From: Aplysia californica
Lineage: Eukaryota; Mollusca; Gastropoda; Aplysiida; Aplysiidae
Direction: 5' to 3'
NCBI RefSeq assembly: GCF_000002075.1
Contig: NW_004797640.1
Span: 619,573-683,572, forward strand
DNA: 64,000 bases
Shown: piece after piece, positions 44,590-54,590 of the stretch
Numbering within the stretch: position 1 is the first letter of the stretch
Layout: every line of letters begins with the position of its first letter
The notes under the pieces: generated by a model
What the model was told of the DNA's origin: nothing
The model's database searches: none
What the model saw: the letters and a program-made list of their open reading frames with translations, nothing else
Program-made: the position numbers and the translations under genes

Positions 44590-46234
44590 TTTGATTGATC
44601 AGTTAATGGTGACAGGTGCTGCACTTGATTGGAGACGAATAAGGCAAGATTAAATACCGGTACTTTTCTTTTTCTTGCATCACACAATGGATAATCTTTT
44701 GCTTTTGAAAGAGTTGTCTGTGTATTGTTGAATTAAAATATTTTGAATTTCTTATTGTCTTTACAGTGGGCCTTCAAGTGGAGATGTAAGACTTAAGCAA
44801 ATGTTGGAAACTGGACTTAAGATTTTCGGTTGTCATACAAATGATAGCTCCATCTTTTTTTAAACAAGAGTGTTACAATTGCTTGTTCAAAACTGGAAGG
44901 GAGGGCTCTTGAATGGATGACCTGTTACTTATGTTAGTTATGACTTCTTCTTTGAGACTATCTAGATGGGTGGCCAAAGAAGATTTTGGAATGGGATCAA
45001 GGCAGCAAGATTTGGCAAGAGATGACAGTGTGATTTCTTTAACTTACAACGCTAATTGAGCTACAGTGTTTTAAGAACTGCTGTCATTTATGATGCCTTC
45101 CTACCATACAGCTCTAAAGATGGGTTAGAAATACTTAGCTATATGTTTAAATACAAACATTTCAGTTGGGGGCCACCCAGATTTTCCATCATGGATGGGT
45201 AAAAGTTACATTACCATTTTAACACAGTTCAACTGAATTCCACTGTGACCTTCAAAATGAAATGCGTTTGTTTTTCGAGGATGTGAGTCAAACTGGTCAT
45301 AGCCTTCTGATGTGAATGGCCAATAATAGTTTGTAGCTTAAGAGTCGCAAGTTCAGGGTAATATTTTTTTGATGTGTGTTAACCAGGTCTTTTTAATGTG
45401 TGTGTCTGTGCGTGTGCGTGTGTGTGTGTGCGCATGGCAGGCACACGGATTCAAACATTTCACAGTAATTAAGTACATTGTATTGTCTACCTGTTTTGTT
45501 TTTTGGTTTAAATAAAAAATGTAATCAACCTTTTCCATTCCAGATACCTGACTATGTTCTTTCGTCTCATATGTTTGGAATACTTTAATTGATATGTTTT
45601 GTATACTTCTTTATTGTGGGTACCACAAGTGAATAAAGTCTTATTATACAGTGAACTTGTTTGTTTTCCAATGACTATGTACTCTACGAAAAGCTCTCTT
45701 GCTTGCTTCTGTTCTTGTGAGCGATGTTTTTAGGTGCTGCAGTCAGGCCACACTTTTTTTTCTCCAATCTCACTGTCATTTCTGTCTACTCATTAAATTG
45801 GTTACTTTTTACCACACGCTATTAATCAAACAATCATTTTTGGGTCATCGCTGTTCATCTCAAACAATGCAACAGATAATAATAATAATTATTAAATATG
45901 TTCTCATTTAAATTTCAGTTGGAGTTGGAGTAGACGTTCTACTACTAATCTCAGATTGATCCCAACAGTGAATTAAATGTTTCAGATTGATGAGAGAGAT
46001 TATTAGATTGTTGAACACTGTCCTCAGTTCTAGTTCTTACCTTTTTTGTTGTTGTTTAAAACATCTCAATGACTAGTTCAACAGTGAACGTTATAAAAGG
46101 TTTTTTTAAAAACACCCTTAATGACAAACAAACAAAAGAAGAAGAATGAACTATTGAACACCAAAAAAATCCAAACTAATTGGCACTATAGTAAAAACGA
46201 AGATTTCAATTGTTGTACATGGTATTGGAAGAGC
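44590..46234. other. Intergenic, nothing recognised
   Basis: AT-rich with a (GT)n patch near 45400. No supported frame. Confidence 0.4.
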
Positions 46235-46380
46235 ACATGGAACCTGGAGAAGAGTCACGGAAATGGATGTACAGAAAAGTGGGAAGACATGGCTGGAGTG
46301 ACATCAAGCGACTAGCCCAGGATAGAGAAAGTGAAAGGTGCAAAGTGTTTGTTCATGGCCTGTATCCTGATCCAGGGTGA
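46235..46380 (+). mobile_element. LINE remnant, RTE-like C-terminus
   Basis: The plus frame reads KWMYRKVGRHGWSDIKRLAQ, DRESERCKVFVHGLYPDPG then stop. It shares the W-x-x-I-x-x-x-A-Q-D-R and GLYP-x-x-G landmarks with 2640-2960. The upstream part has shifted frame. Confidence 0.6.
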
Positions 46381-46436
46381 GAAAGACAATGATGATGATT
46401 ACATGGCATTGGCCTCAAAAGGAGACTTCTGGAAGG

Positions 46437-46456
46437 GGGGGGGGGGGGGGGGGGGG
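46437..46456 (+). repeat. G homopolymer
   Basis: A run of about 20 G. Confidence 0.95.
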
Positions 46457-46507
46457 CAACAAGCACCAAACAATTTAAACACCCAATTGGTAAATTTGCT
46501 ATTAGAG

Positions 46508-46680
46508 ATCAAATGGGGTGGTAAGCAGGTGTTCTTATGTGATTGGCTTTCTTTCCTATCAAATCTATTGTCTTTATCTCTCCTCCTACTTTTGAATGTT
46601 ACTTTCTAGTGACACCTCTAATTTTTGGCTATATATAGTGACCTTGTTTTGCAAGTGCCTTAATATAAAAAGCTCTTACT
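46508..46680 (+). repeat. SINE family T, copy 7 (diverged)
   Basis: GGGTGGTAAGCAGGTGTTC to GCAAGTGCCTTAATATAAAA; the tail is decayed. Confidence 0.65.
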
Positions 46681-46935
46681 CTTACTGATGATGCAGACAA
46701 AAAAAAAGCGAAAGAATACAATTTAAAAGATAGGGGGCCTACGAACTTGACATGCACAATAAATGGGAGTGCTGCTTTGTTTTGTGTATTTTTGTTTTTC
46801 GGGGGTGGGGGAGGGGGATAGCACTGGTTGGAAAAGAAGTGAACCAGAAAGCTTTGCTTGAGGTCGACAGAATTTCTTTTGCAACGATGTGTGTGTACGC
46901 GTGTTTTCAGGGGAGGAAGTTATCTCAAGAGAGGA

Positions 46936-46971
<36 letters not shown>

Positions 46972-47013
46972 CTCAGCGTACACTCGTACACACCAACGAT
47001 ACGATCACCCCCA

Positions 47014-47070
<57 letters not shown>
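46936..47070. repeat. GA tract and CT tract in inverted orientation
   Basis: (GA)n at 46936-46969 and (CT)n at 47018-47068, 48 bases apart, can pair as a long hairpin. The frames across it are artefacts. Confidence 0.9.
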
Positions 47071-47071
<1 letters not shown>

Positions 47072-48646
47072 TCCCTCCCTCCCTCCCTCTGCACCCCACA
47101 TCTAGATCTAATGCTGTATTATAGCTACCATTCCTAGAGAAGGATAGTCTAGCTTGGAAAAGAATGAAGTGACAAACCAGTTTTTCCCTTCACTTTGCAA
47201 GACGTCGACAGATGAGTTCAGTGATATAACGTACAATTAATGTACATGATACACTCGCACGCACGCGCTGTGTGTTGACGCTTTCTCGGATTGTCACTAA
47301 TTTAATGATTCCTCTGATTTGTAGCCTACGTAACTGGTCAAGGGCAGGGACTAAAGATTAATAATGAAGGTAACAATGTGCACCTGTTTTTGAATGCTAA
47401 CTTCAGAAGAAAATTAACCATCAATAGCCTGATAAGTTCCATCAGAAAAATGTGCTAACGTTTTAAAAATAGTCAATTTATCGCGTTCAGGGCAATGGAT
47501 TTTTAAACTTTGACACAGGTGTTGTATAAAAAGTTCTGTGGTCATAGGCAGGGATTTTGTGAATAATGGATTAGGCTACTTTAAAAATAATCCTGATTTT
47601 TTTCTCATCAGTATTCATCATACTTGTTTTTTTCGGTGCTGGTCCAGTGATATCAATATTTTGTGTTTTTTACAGATACGAAAAATTCAGAGCCTATGAT
47701 TACAGATAATTTGTTTGTAAATATGTGTGCAAAGTTTGAGGTTTCAATTTTAATATTTTCTGTGGAAAACGATTTCCCCCGCAACATGGCCAAAAATCCT
47801 AGATGGCCGCAACTGAGACCAACTTTTTCATAAAACTCGACAAATTCCGTCATGATTCTTCTAATTAGTCTATAATTAGCCTATATGACCGTTAAAATTT
47901 GAAAGAAAGCCAAGCCCCTAGAAAATTCCTCGTATCGTGTACATAACCCCTTAACATTTTTATTGATTATAATTCGTAGGTTGAAAACACAGAATTCTAG
48001 TGTAGAATTCTGTGGTTGAAAACGAGTATTGGTTGTTGAATATTATGAATAAATTGGTTCTGAATCGCAGTTATAACTCCATTATGACAACAACAAAAAA
48101 TGCTTGTATTTCCTTTTAAGGTTAGAATAGCAGGCAACACTTAATTCTAGATTAAGTTCTAGGACTTACTTCGTCATCATGTCAGTTGTAAAACGTCCTT
48201 TTGGGCAATGCCCAGGCTATTTATGTTGATTAGTCACATCATGTTCATCGAAACGGAAAAATTACGTCAGAAGCAGAAGTTCCGATTCTATTTATAGCAT
48301 TCCAAGACTTTATGTGTTGTTGTTTGTTTGTTGTTGTTTTTTTTTTTTGGGGGGGGGGGGGGGCTCGCAATATTCACCAAGCAACGCTATGCTGACGTAA
48401 AGTGGAGATCTGCTGTTCAGATGACATAGGCCTAGGCTAGCTTGATTTTTCTTATATCATAATATTTGGGGGGGGGCATTTTTTTCAGCATTGATGGGAA
48501 TATGTAGCCTAAGGGAAAACATAGATCACGTTGTCAAGTCTATCAATAGAAAGTTGAAGCAAAGATAGTACAGCCGTATGGTGTAGTATCTTTGGTTGAA
48601 GTTCATAAGTTTTTATTTTATTTTCAACAAACTGCATAATATCATT

Positions 48647-48650
<4 letters not shown>
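47071..48650. other. Intergenic, nothing recognised
   Basis: Includes a T-run/G-run at 48335-48363. No supported exon. Confidence 0.4.

Positions 48651-48702
<52 letters not shown>
48651..48702. repeat. CT microsatellite
   Basis: Pure (CT)n of about 50 bases. Confidence 0.95.
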
Positions 48703-48704
<2 letters not shown>

Positions 48705-49632
48705 CACACAGGTAAGATTGAAGAATACCAGACCAGCGGACTGACTTTGCCTATGTCTCAACCTTAGGAATTCATAATTTCCCCGTTTTTAATATCTTTC
48801 AATGGAGAATCTCGGACCGGTAGATCTATTCATTAAAATTTTGTCAGGAGGGAGACCCCCCCCCCCCCGGAAACCCCCTCCCCCCTCCTCGGGCCAGCCC
48901 GCGTCCCCTCTTTCTCGGGGGAGATTGGGAGAAGTGTTCGGATTTTTTTAATTTCCCCCCACCCCCCCCCCACACACACACACTATTCTTTTGACACCCA
49001 GTTTTCGAGATCTGGGACTTGTAGATGCATGTATCTTGAACTAAAAACTAAAAGGTATTAATAAACATAATGTATATAGTGCAACCACCAAATTAAGTAT
49101 TTGAAATTTAGAGAACAGCAATTAAAGGTGTTGGCCCTATAATTAATTATTGTTTTTTTTTAAAAATAGTTTTGAAATATTAATGAAAGCGTCCCTTTTT
49201 ATTATCAAACTGTCCGTTATTATTTTCTCTTTTTAATTGTGTGTGATAATTTTTAAAGAAATGATCTTTATCGACTACATCGACCATGAAAGCAACGTGC
49301 TGCACCGCATCGATCTGCTACTCTGTCTATCAACGACCAGTCAGTCCGCGATTGCTTTGCTTTTCTGTTTTGTTTTGTTTCGTTTTGTTTTCTTGCAACG
49401 GGAATTCCTCCCGTTGCAACTAATGTCAGCAGCGTAGAATTCTGGGGTCGGTCAGCAGTCAACTCGACACCGGAAATTCCCAAGATGCAGTCATTCTCAT
49501 CCTGCTTGCAATTTTGTCTTCATTTGGGAAGCCCAGCGAGAGGGCAAAAATGCCTTTTATGTCTTGAACGTACATATGTACATGTATTCACAAAGGAAAT
49601 CACCTGAGAATTCGATTTTACAACAGAGTGGC
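48703..49632. other. Intergenic, C-runs
   Basis: C homopolymers near 48859-48870 and 48955-48970. No supported exon. Confidence 0.4.
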
Positions 49633-49739
49633 TTGAAGTTAGTACTAGATAGATCTAGGCTATACGCGTTATTTTGTGTGTCTTAAATCTGTGGAAACGG
49701 ATAATATAAGAAAAACCCAAGACTTAAGACTTGACTTAA

Positions 49740-50340
49740 AACTAGATCTAGATCTATATCTAGATTCTAGAATCTCTGCAAAACTAAACTGGATGATGTA
49801 TCACTTTTTCAATGTTTTGTGAATAGAGGAGAATCCTGGTCGTTATTTTCAGTTTTGGGTTGGCTCTTCGAGATTGACCTAAGCCATAGGCCTGTAGTTG
49901 ATACATTTTCAGAATGCTACAAAAGACTGATTTGATATAGACTTCTATATATATTTCAAAGACTGATGATTCTGTAATAACTTCTAAATCTAGAATCTAT
50001 CTAGGGTTGAATGACAAAAAGTTGTTAGATGTTTACATTAGAATCTAGATCTAGATCTATATTTAGATCTAGAATCTAGACTTAATCTAGATCTATATCT
50101 AGATCTTGATCTAAGTGTAGATCTAAATCTATATCTATATCTAGATCTAGATCTAATTGTGTTACGATGCGGTGGAATCAGGTTCTCGTCAATTTTGGGG
50201 CATAGTTAGTTATTAGAGATTCTAGATCTAGATCTAGATTTTCTTAAAATTTGTTCATTTGTCTTGCTTTGGATGAAAAAATATTCATTTATTTATCTTG
50301 AATACAAATCAAGATAGATTTAGAATCTAGATCTATAAGG
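49740..50340. repeat. AGATCT hexamer arrays (third cluster)
   Basis: Runs at 49740-49770, 50040-50155 and inside MITE E copy 4 at 50222-50241 and about 50325. Confidence 0.85.
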
Positions 50341-50652
50341 TGATTGAAGGAGGTGGGGGTTGCCTGGTTTCAGAGGTAAAATTAGCGAGAAAATGGCCAC
50401 CTTCCTTATTTAAAGTTGCATTATTTCTGTATATTGAGAGTAAAAGGAAACTGAAAATTTACATCTTTTATGCCTTTAATCAATGTTTTTCAGTAATAAT
50501 CCACTCTGAAATGTGTTCTTTAATGGGCATGAAAGGTGTTGATAAAAATTTTTTTTAAAAATTCTATAAAATTCTCAAACCTGCGAAAAAATGCCAGTTT
50601 CTTCACTTTCATTATTTTGACTATGCGCCTGATTTCACCTTGATGCCTCACA
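50160..50652 (+). mobile_element. MITE, family E, copy 4, interrupted by AGATCT runs
   Basis: TGTTACGATGCGGTGGAATC to CGCCTGATTTCACCTTGATG then CCTCACA. It is longer than the other copies because two AGATCT patches interrupt it. Flanks ATTG and ATTA hint at a 4-bp target duplication. Confidence 0.75.
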
Positions 50653-50869
50653 ATTATATTAGGCCCTTATTTTGATGGTGTTCTCTGCACTGTCTGCCAG
50701 CACCTAATCGAAAAAGACTACAATTTTATTATATGAACCTGTGCATATTGATACAACTGACGGTATTTGGGGTAAGTATAGCTTTAGGGAGGATTATAAG
50801 GCTCTGAAGGAATAAAACAGCAAGCCAGTTTTCAGCATTTATAAGTTCAGTATTTCATGTGTTCAACGG

Positions 50870-51453
50870 TTGATTCTGAACCCAGGTCAATCCAGAAACA
50901 AAAGGCGAAATTCCTTCCCTTTGGAGGGTTTTGACCCGTCCAAGGCAGAATTAAAATGCTTTGCCCGTTCAGCCCTGATTTGAATCAAAATTGCCAAGTT
51001 TGGTTCCATCAGTTCTAAACTTTCTGCCATGCCTCCAGGCGAGGAAGAGAAAAAGGGGTGTGGCATTGGGAGTAGCTTGTAATCTCATCGATGTGAGCCG
51101 TGAGCAGGTGGTCTGGGTGATGCGGATGTGAAGTCTAGAACGACTGCTTGTGAAAGAAATCAAGTGGTGCTCCAGCCAGAAACTTTTCTTAGGTATCCAG
51201 AGGTGTGAAACAAATATGTTTGACCAATGCGTGCCACGCTGATCATATGGCCATCTGAGAAAAATGTCCCTCAAATTGTTGTTATACCTGTCTGGGAGGG
51301 GTGTCATTTGTTAAAAATATAATTGTAAGTGCTTATTACACTGATGGGTGAGACTGAGTGTGGAAACCTAGTTCTTCCCATAAATTCCCCTCCTGTCAAA
51401 GACAGAATTTTTTTTGGGCTGCCTTGCGATTTTGCCTTGGACAGGTTAGACTG
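50870..51453 (+). mobile_element. MITE, family D, copy 2 (left end lost)
   Basis: Matches 15120-15841: AAATGCTTTGCC, AGCCCTGATTTGAA, ACGACTGCTTGTGA, TTACACTGATGGGTG and the end ACAGGTTAGACTG followed by TA. Confidence 0.7.
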
Positions 51454-51691
51454 TATAAAATGCTTTTGAGCTTGATCTTGAGATGCCTGCGAGGTAAGGC
51501 ATTTCTGATTCTGTTTGCTGAACTCAATGTACAGTACAACAGTGCTGTAGATGCTGGAGCTCTCATGATAAAGTTGTAAATTGAAAAAAATACTCCATAC
51601 CACCTGATCAGGCCTCAGTCTGATCTGTCACATATAAACATGATAAGATATGACAAAAGGTTTAAATAAAGGGATAGGCTTCCAGCTAATT

Positions 51692-51975
51692 ACCCCCAAC
51701 GGCGAAGCCACTGACTGAAGTGTCTTTAGGCCATTCCCAAAGGGGGGTCATTTCTCGTTCATGCGCAGTAGAATTGCAAATGGGCTGATTCATCAATGTC
51801 ACTCACTATTTCCAGGTTGCCTTGATAGTCGAAGCAGACTTTGTGCTGTTGAAGCTAGAGAGGTGAGCAGAGTAAGTCTGATTCCCTGTAAGGGCATCTC
51901 TGTTGACATCCACCCCTTGGCGCTGATATGACCTTATGCAGTTGTGAGCCCCGTAAAACCTCTACTAAAACTTTT
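51692..51975 (+). repeat. SINE-like family U, copy 3
   Basis: CCCCCAACGGCGAAGCCACTG to TTATGCAGTTGTGAGCCCCG and TAAAAC; has the shared tail. Confidence 0.75.
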
Positions 51976-52186
51976 TTTAAACTTTCAGCTAATTCATTAT
52001 AACGAGTGCACATAATGTACTGTCAATCGAATTGTAGTAGTTGGAGGAGAAGGGGGAGGAAGTTCAGTATAAATAATGCAAAATGTGGTTATTGTAGTTG
52101 TAGTAATTGGAGAAGGAGAGGGAGAAGGATTAGGAGAAGAAAGAGGTTCATGGTAGTAGTAGTAGAAATAGTGCAAAATGAAATCG

Positions 52187-52621
52187 TGTCACGGCACGCT
52201 TTAATCAGGCACTTGTCAATTTTTGGGCATATGGAGTTTTTAGTATTGTCTTAAAGCTTTTACATTTGCCTTCCTTTCAATAAAAGAATTAGCGATCTAG
52301 CTTCAACAGAAATCGAGATATGTCAGATTGAAGGAAGTGGGGGTCACCTGGTTTTAGGTGTAAAATGAACGAGAAAATAGTCACCAAAGTTTGATGACTT
52401 GCAAAGCTTGAGAGTCCTTGGGATTTGTAAATTAAATTTTTGTGAGCTTTAATCATTGTTTTCCCGTAAAATCCACACAGCAATGTATTTTTAAATAGAC
52501 ATAAAAGGTGTTGAATAAAAAAAATAAACATTCGATGAAAATTGCCAAACAGGAAGAAAAGTGCCATTTTCTTTGATTTCATTATTTTGATGAGTGCCTG
52601 ATTTCGTCACGATGCCTCACA
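52187..52621 (+). mobile_element. MITE, family E, copy 5
   Basis: TGTCACGGCACGCTTTAATC to GTGCCTGATTTCGTCACGAT then GCCTCACA. Flanks ATCG and ATTG are compatible with a 4-bp target duplication. Confidence 0.75.
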
Positions 52622-52883
52622 ATTGTAATTGTAGTAGTTGAAGGAGGAGGAGAAATAGTAGTAGCAGTAGACATACTGAAAATGTAGTTATTGTAGTTGT
52701 AGTAGTTAGAAGAGGGGGGAAGATGGAGGAGGGGGAGTGCATTTCAACTGTGTGATTTTGATTGTTGTTGTTTTTTTTTTTGGGGGGGGGGGTGGAATGA
52801 TTTACACCATTGTAGAAAGAAAGATACCTATTTTGTAAATTCCAGGCAGACATATTCTGAGTTAAAGAATTTCTGCACTTTGT

Positions 52884-53550
52884 TTAACTCTTTCCGGACG
52901 TATCGCCGATATAGGGGCGAGTCCATACCCCTTGCGAACGTATCGCCGATATATTGGCGGTGATAGGATGCCTCAGTATCAAAGTATTAACATGATCCGT
53001 CATTTATAATTATTTTTTATTGTTATTGAAAAGTTGGAAAGGATTTAGGAAACAAAACATCTAGTTTCACTTTGTCAAAGGGTCGGTTTGGCGAAAAACG
53101 AGTGAATTAGCTCTTGTGGTCTTGCATCAACAAAACAATGTAACTGGACTCAGTATAAATATCATAATTCAAACAAAAATTTGAATATTGCTTTCAAATA
53201 AAAAGCTGCGCTTTTAGAAATTTATGGATTATGCTCTTGGCCTGGATATGATTAGATAGCTATGCTGATTTGCTTTCACATGTTTGGTGATTTTTCCATC
53301 AAAATTTATTTTTCTCATCACCATTGCCATTCTAACCCTTGTAATGCATACTTATGTTCAAAATTAATCCTTGTTTCATGTTGGAATGTATTCTTCATTC
53401 AATTTTCTTCAATTTTATAAATCATATGTTGCCTTTGAGTGATGGTTATGCTTTTATATAAATTTATTTTGTACACCACCTGTGTAGCCAAATCGAGCCA
53501 CAAGTTAATTACGTCTTGACCCCCAAAAAACTGCACCTGGAAAGAGTTAA
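52884..53550. mobile_element. piggyBac-like MITE (667 bp), TTAA-flanked
   Basis: TTAACTCTTTCCGG at the left and CCTGGAAAGAGTTAA at the right form inverted termini with TTAA. Two near-identical units containing CGTATCGCCGATATA follow the left end (52897 and 52938). Confidence 0.75.
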
Positions 53551-53631
53551 GACACTGTTCATGAGCTTTTTATGGAGCTTTGATTCAGAAAAAAAAACCC
53601 CAAATTTTTGTATTGGAATTAAATTATACTT

Positions 53632-53830
53632 TGGTGGGTGGTTGGCGGATGCTATGGTGCGGTTTGCTTCTTTGCTGCTGCTGCTTCTTCTCTTCTATGG
53701 AAAATCTATCTTCCTTATCTCCCCTTCTTCTTTTTTATGTTTTTTTCTCTTTTGTAACACCTCTAATCTTCTGGCGCTCATATGACCTTATGCAGTTTCG
53801 AGCGGCGTAAAACCTCTACTTAAACTAAAA
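53632..53830 (+). repeat. SINE family T, copy 8
   Basis: GGGTGGTTGGCGGATGCTA to CTTATGCAGTTTCGAGCGGC and GTAAAACC; full-length. Confidence 0.85.
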
Positions 53831-53993
53831 ATTGTACCTTGTCTGGTGTAGCCTTTTCTTCCAGAAGTGAGTAAGCTTATTTTCAGTTCTTTCATCCTTT
53901 TTTATACTCATCTATCCTTTTTTATACTCATCTATCCATCCAAACCCTCCTGTATATCTTTTGATAATATCTTCTTTCATTTCCTCACTTTAG

Positions 53994-54590
53994 GAACTGA
54001 ACAAAGCAGAGGCTTCCTTTGTGGATGTCTGTATGAAGGTCGTTTTCCTGAGACGCAGTGAAAACATTATACTTTTGTGGAGATCCTTGACCACAGCCAA
54101 GCTACACACCTCCAAGAGATGAAGCGGACCAGAGCAGGAACATTATATTGAACATCTCATTAAATGATGGAAATCCTCTATCAATAACATTTGAAATAAT
54201 TCTGTATCCTTAAGGCTGCTTGTTGTAACTGATGGCCACTTTTATTCCACATTTCGATATCGAGGGTCAAGAAAGCTTTTTCAACGTCTGTTTCATTGTA
54301 CACGCTTTAAAAGCCTGGGCAATAGACAATTTGTACTAATAGCACAGTGTGTAGACAAACACTTCTCTCTCTAAGTACTTTTATGACACGGAACTACATC
54401 CATAACCTTTGTCCCATGGAGTTTATTGGTGGTCTGCAGCTTAAACTTGTGTAACAGACCAAAAGATATTTTGCTGCTAGAATTATTCCTAAAAGTGATT
54501 CTTGAACATTGGAGAATTTTCTCAAAGTGTATTGTGCCCATTAAAGAATCTTAAACTAAAGTGTGCTGAATATTGTGAACATCAGTCGAA
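53994..54590 (+). other. Probable 5' untranslated part of the ankyrin-gene exon
   Basis: A pyrimidine-rich acceptor CTCACTTTAG ends at 53993. The 597 bases to the ATG contain stops in all frames, including an in-frame TGA 15 bases before the ATG. A spliced leader upstream is likely, but no first exon was found. Confidence 0.4.

Noticed and set aside
46723-47137. Overlapping frames across GA/CT tracts
   Set aside because: Low-complexity artefacts of the same kind, with no splice or family support.
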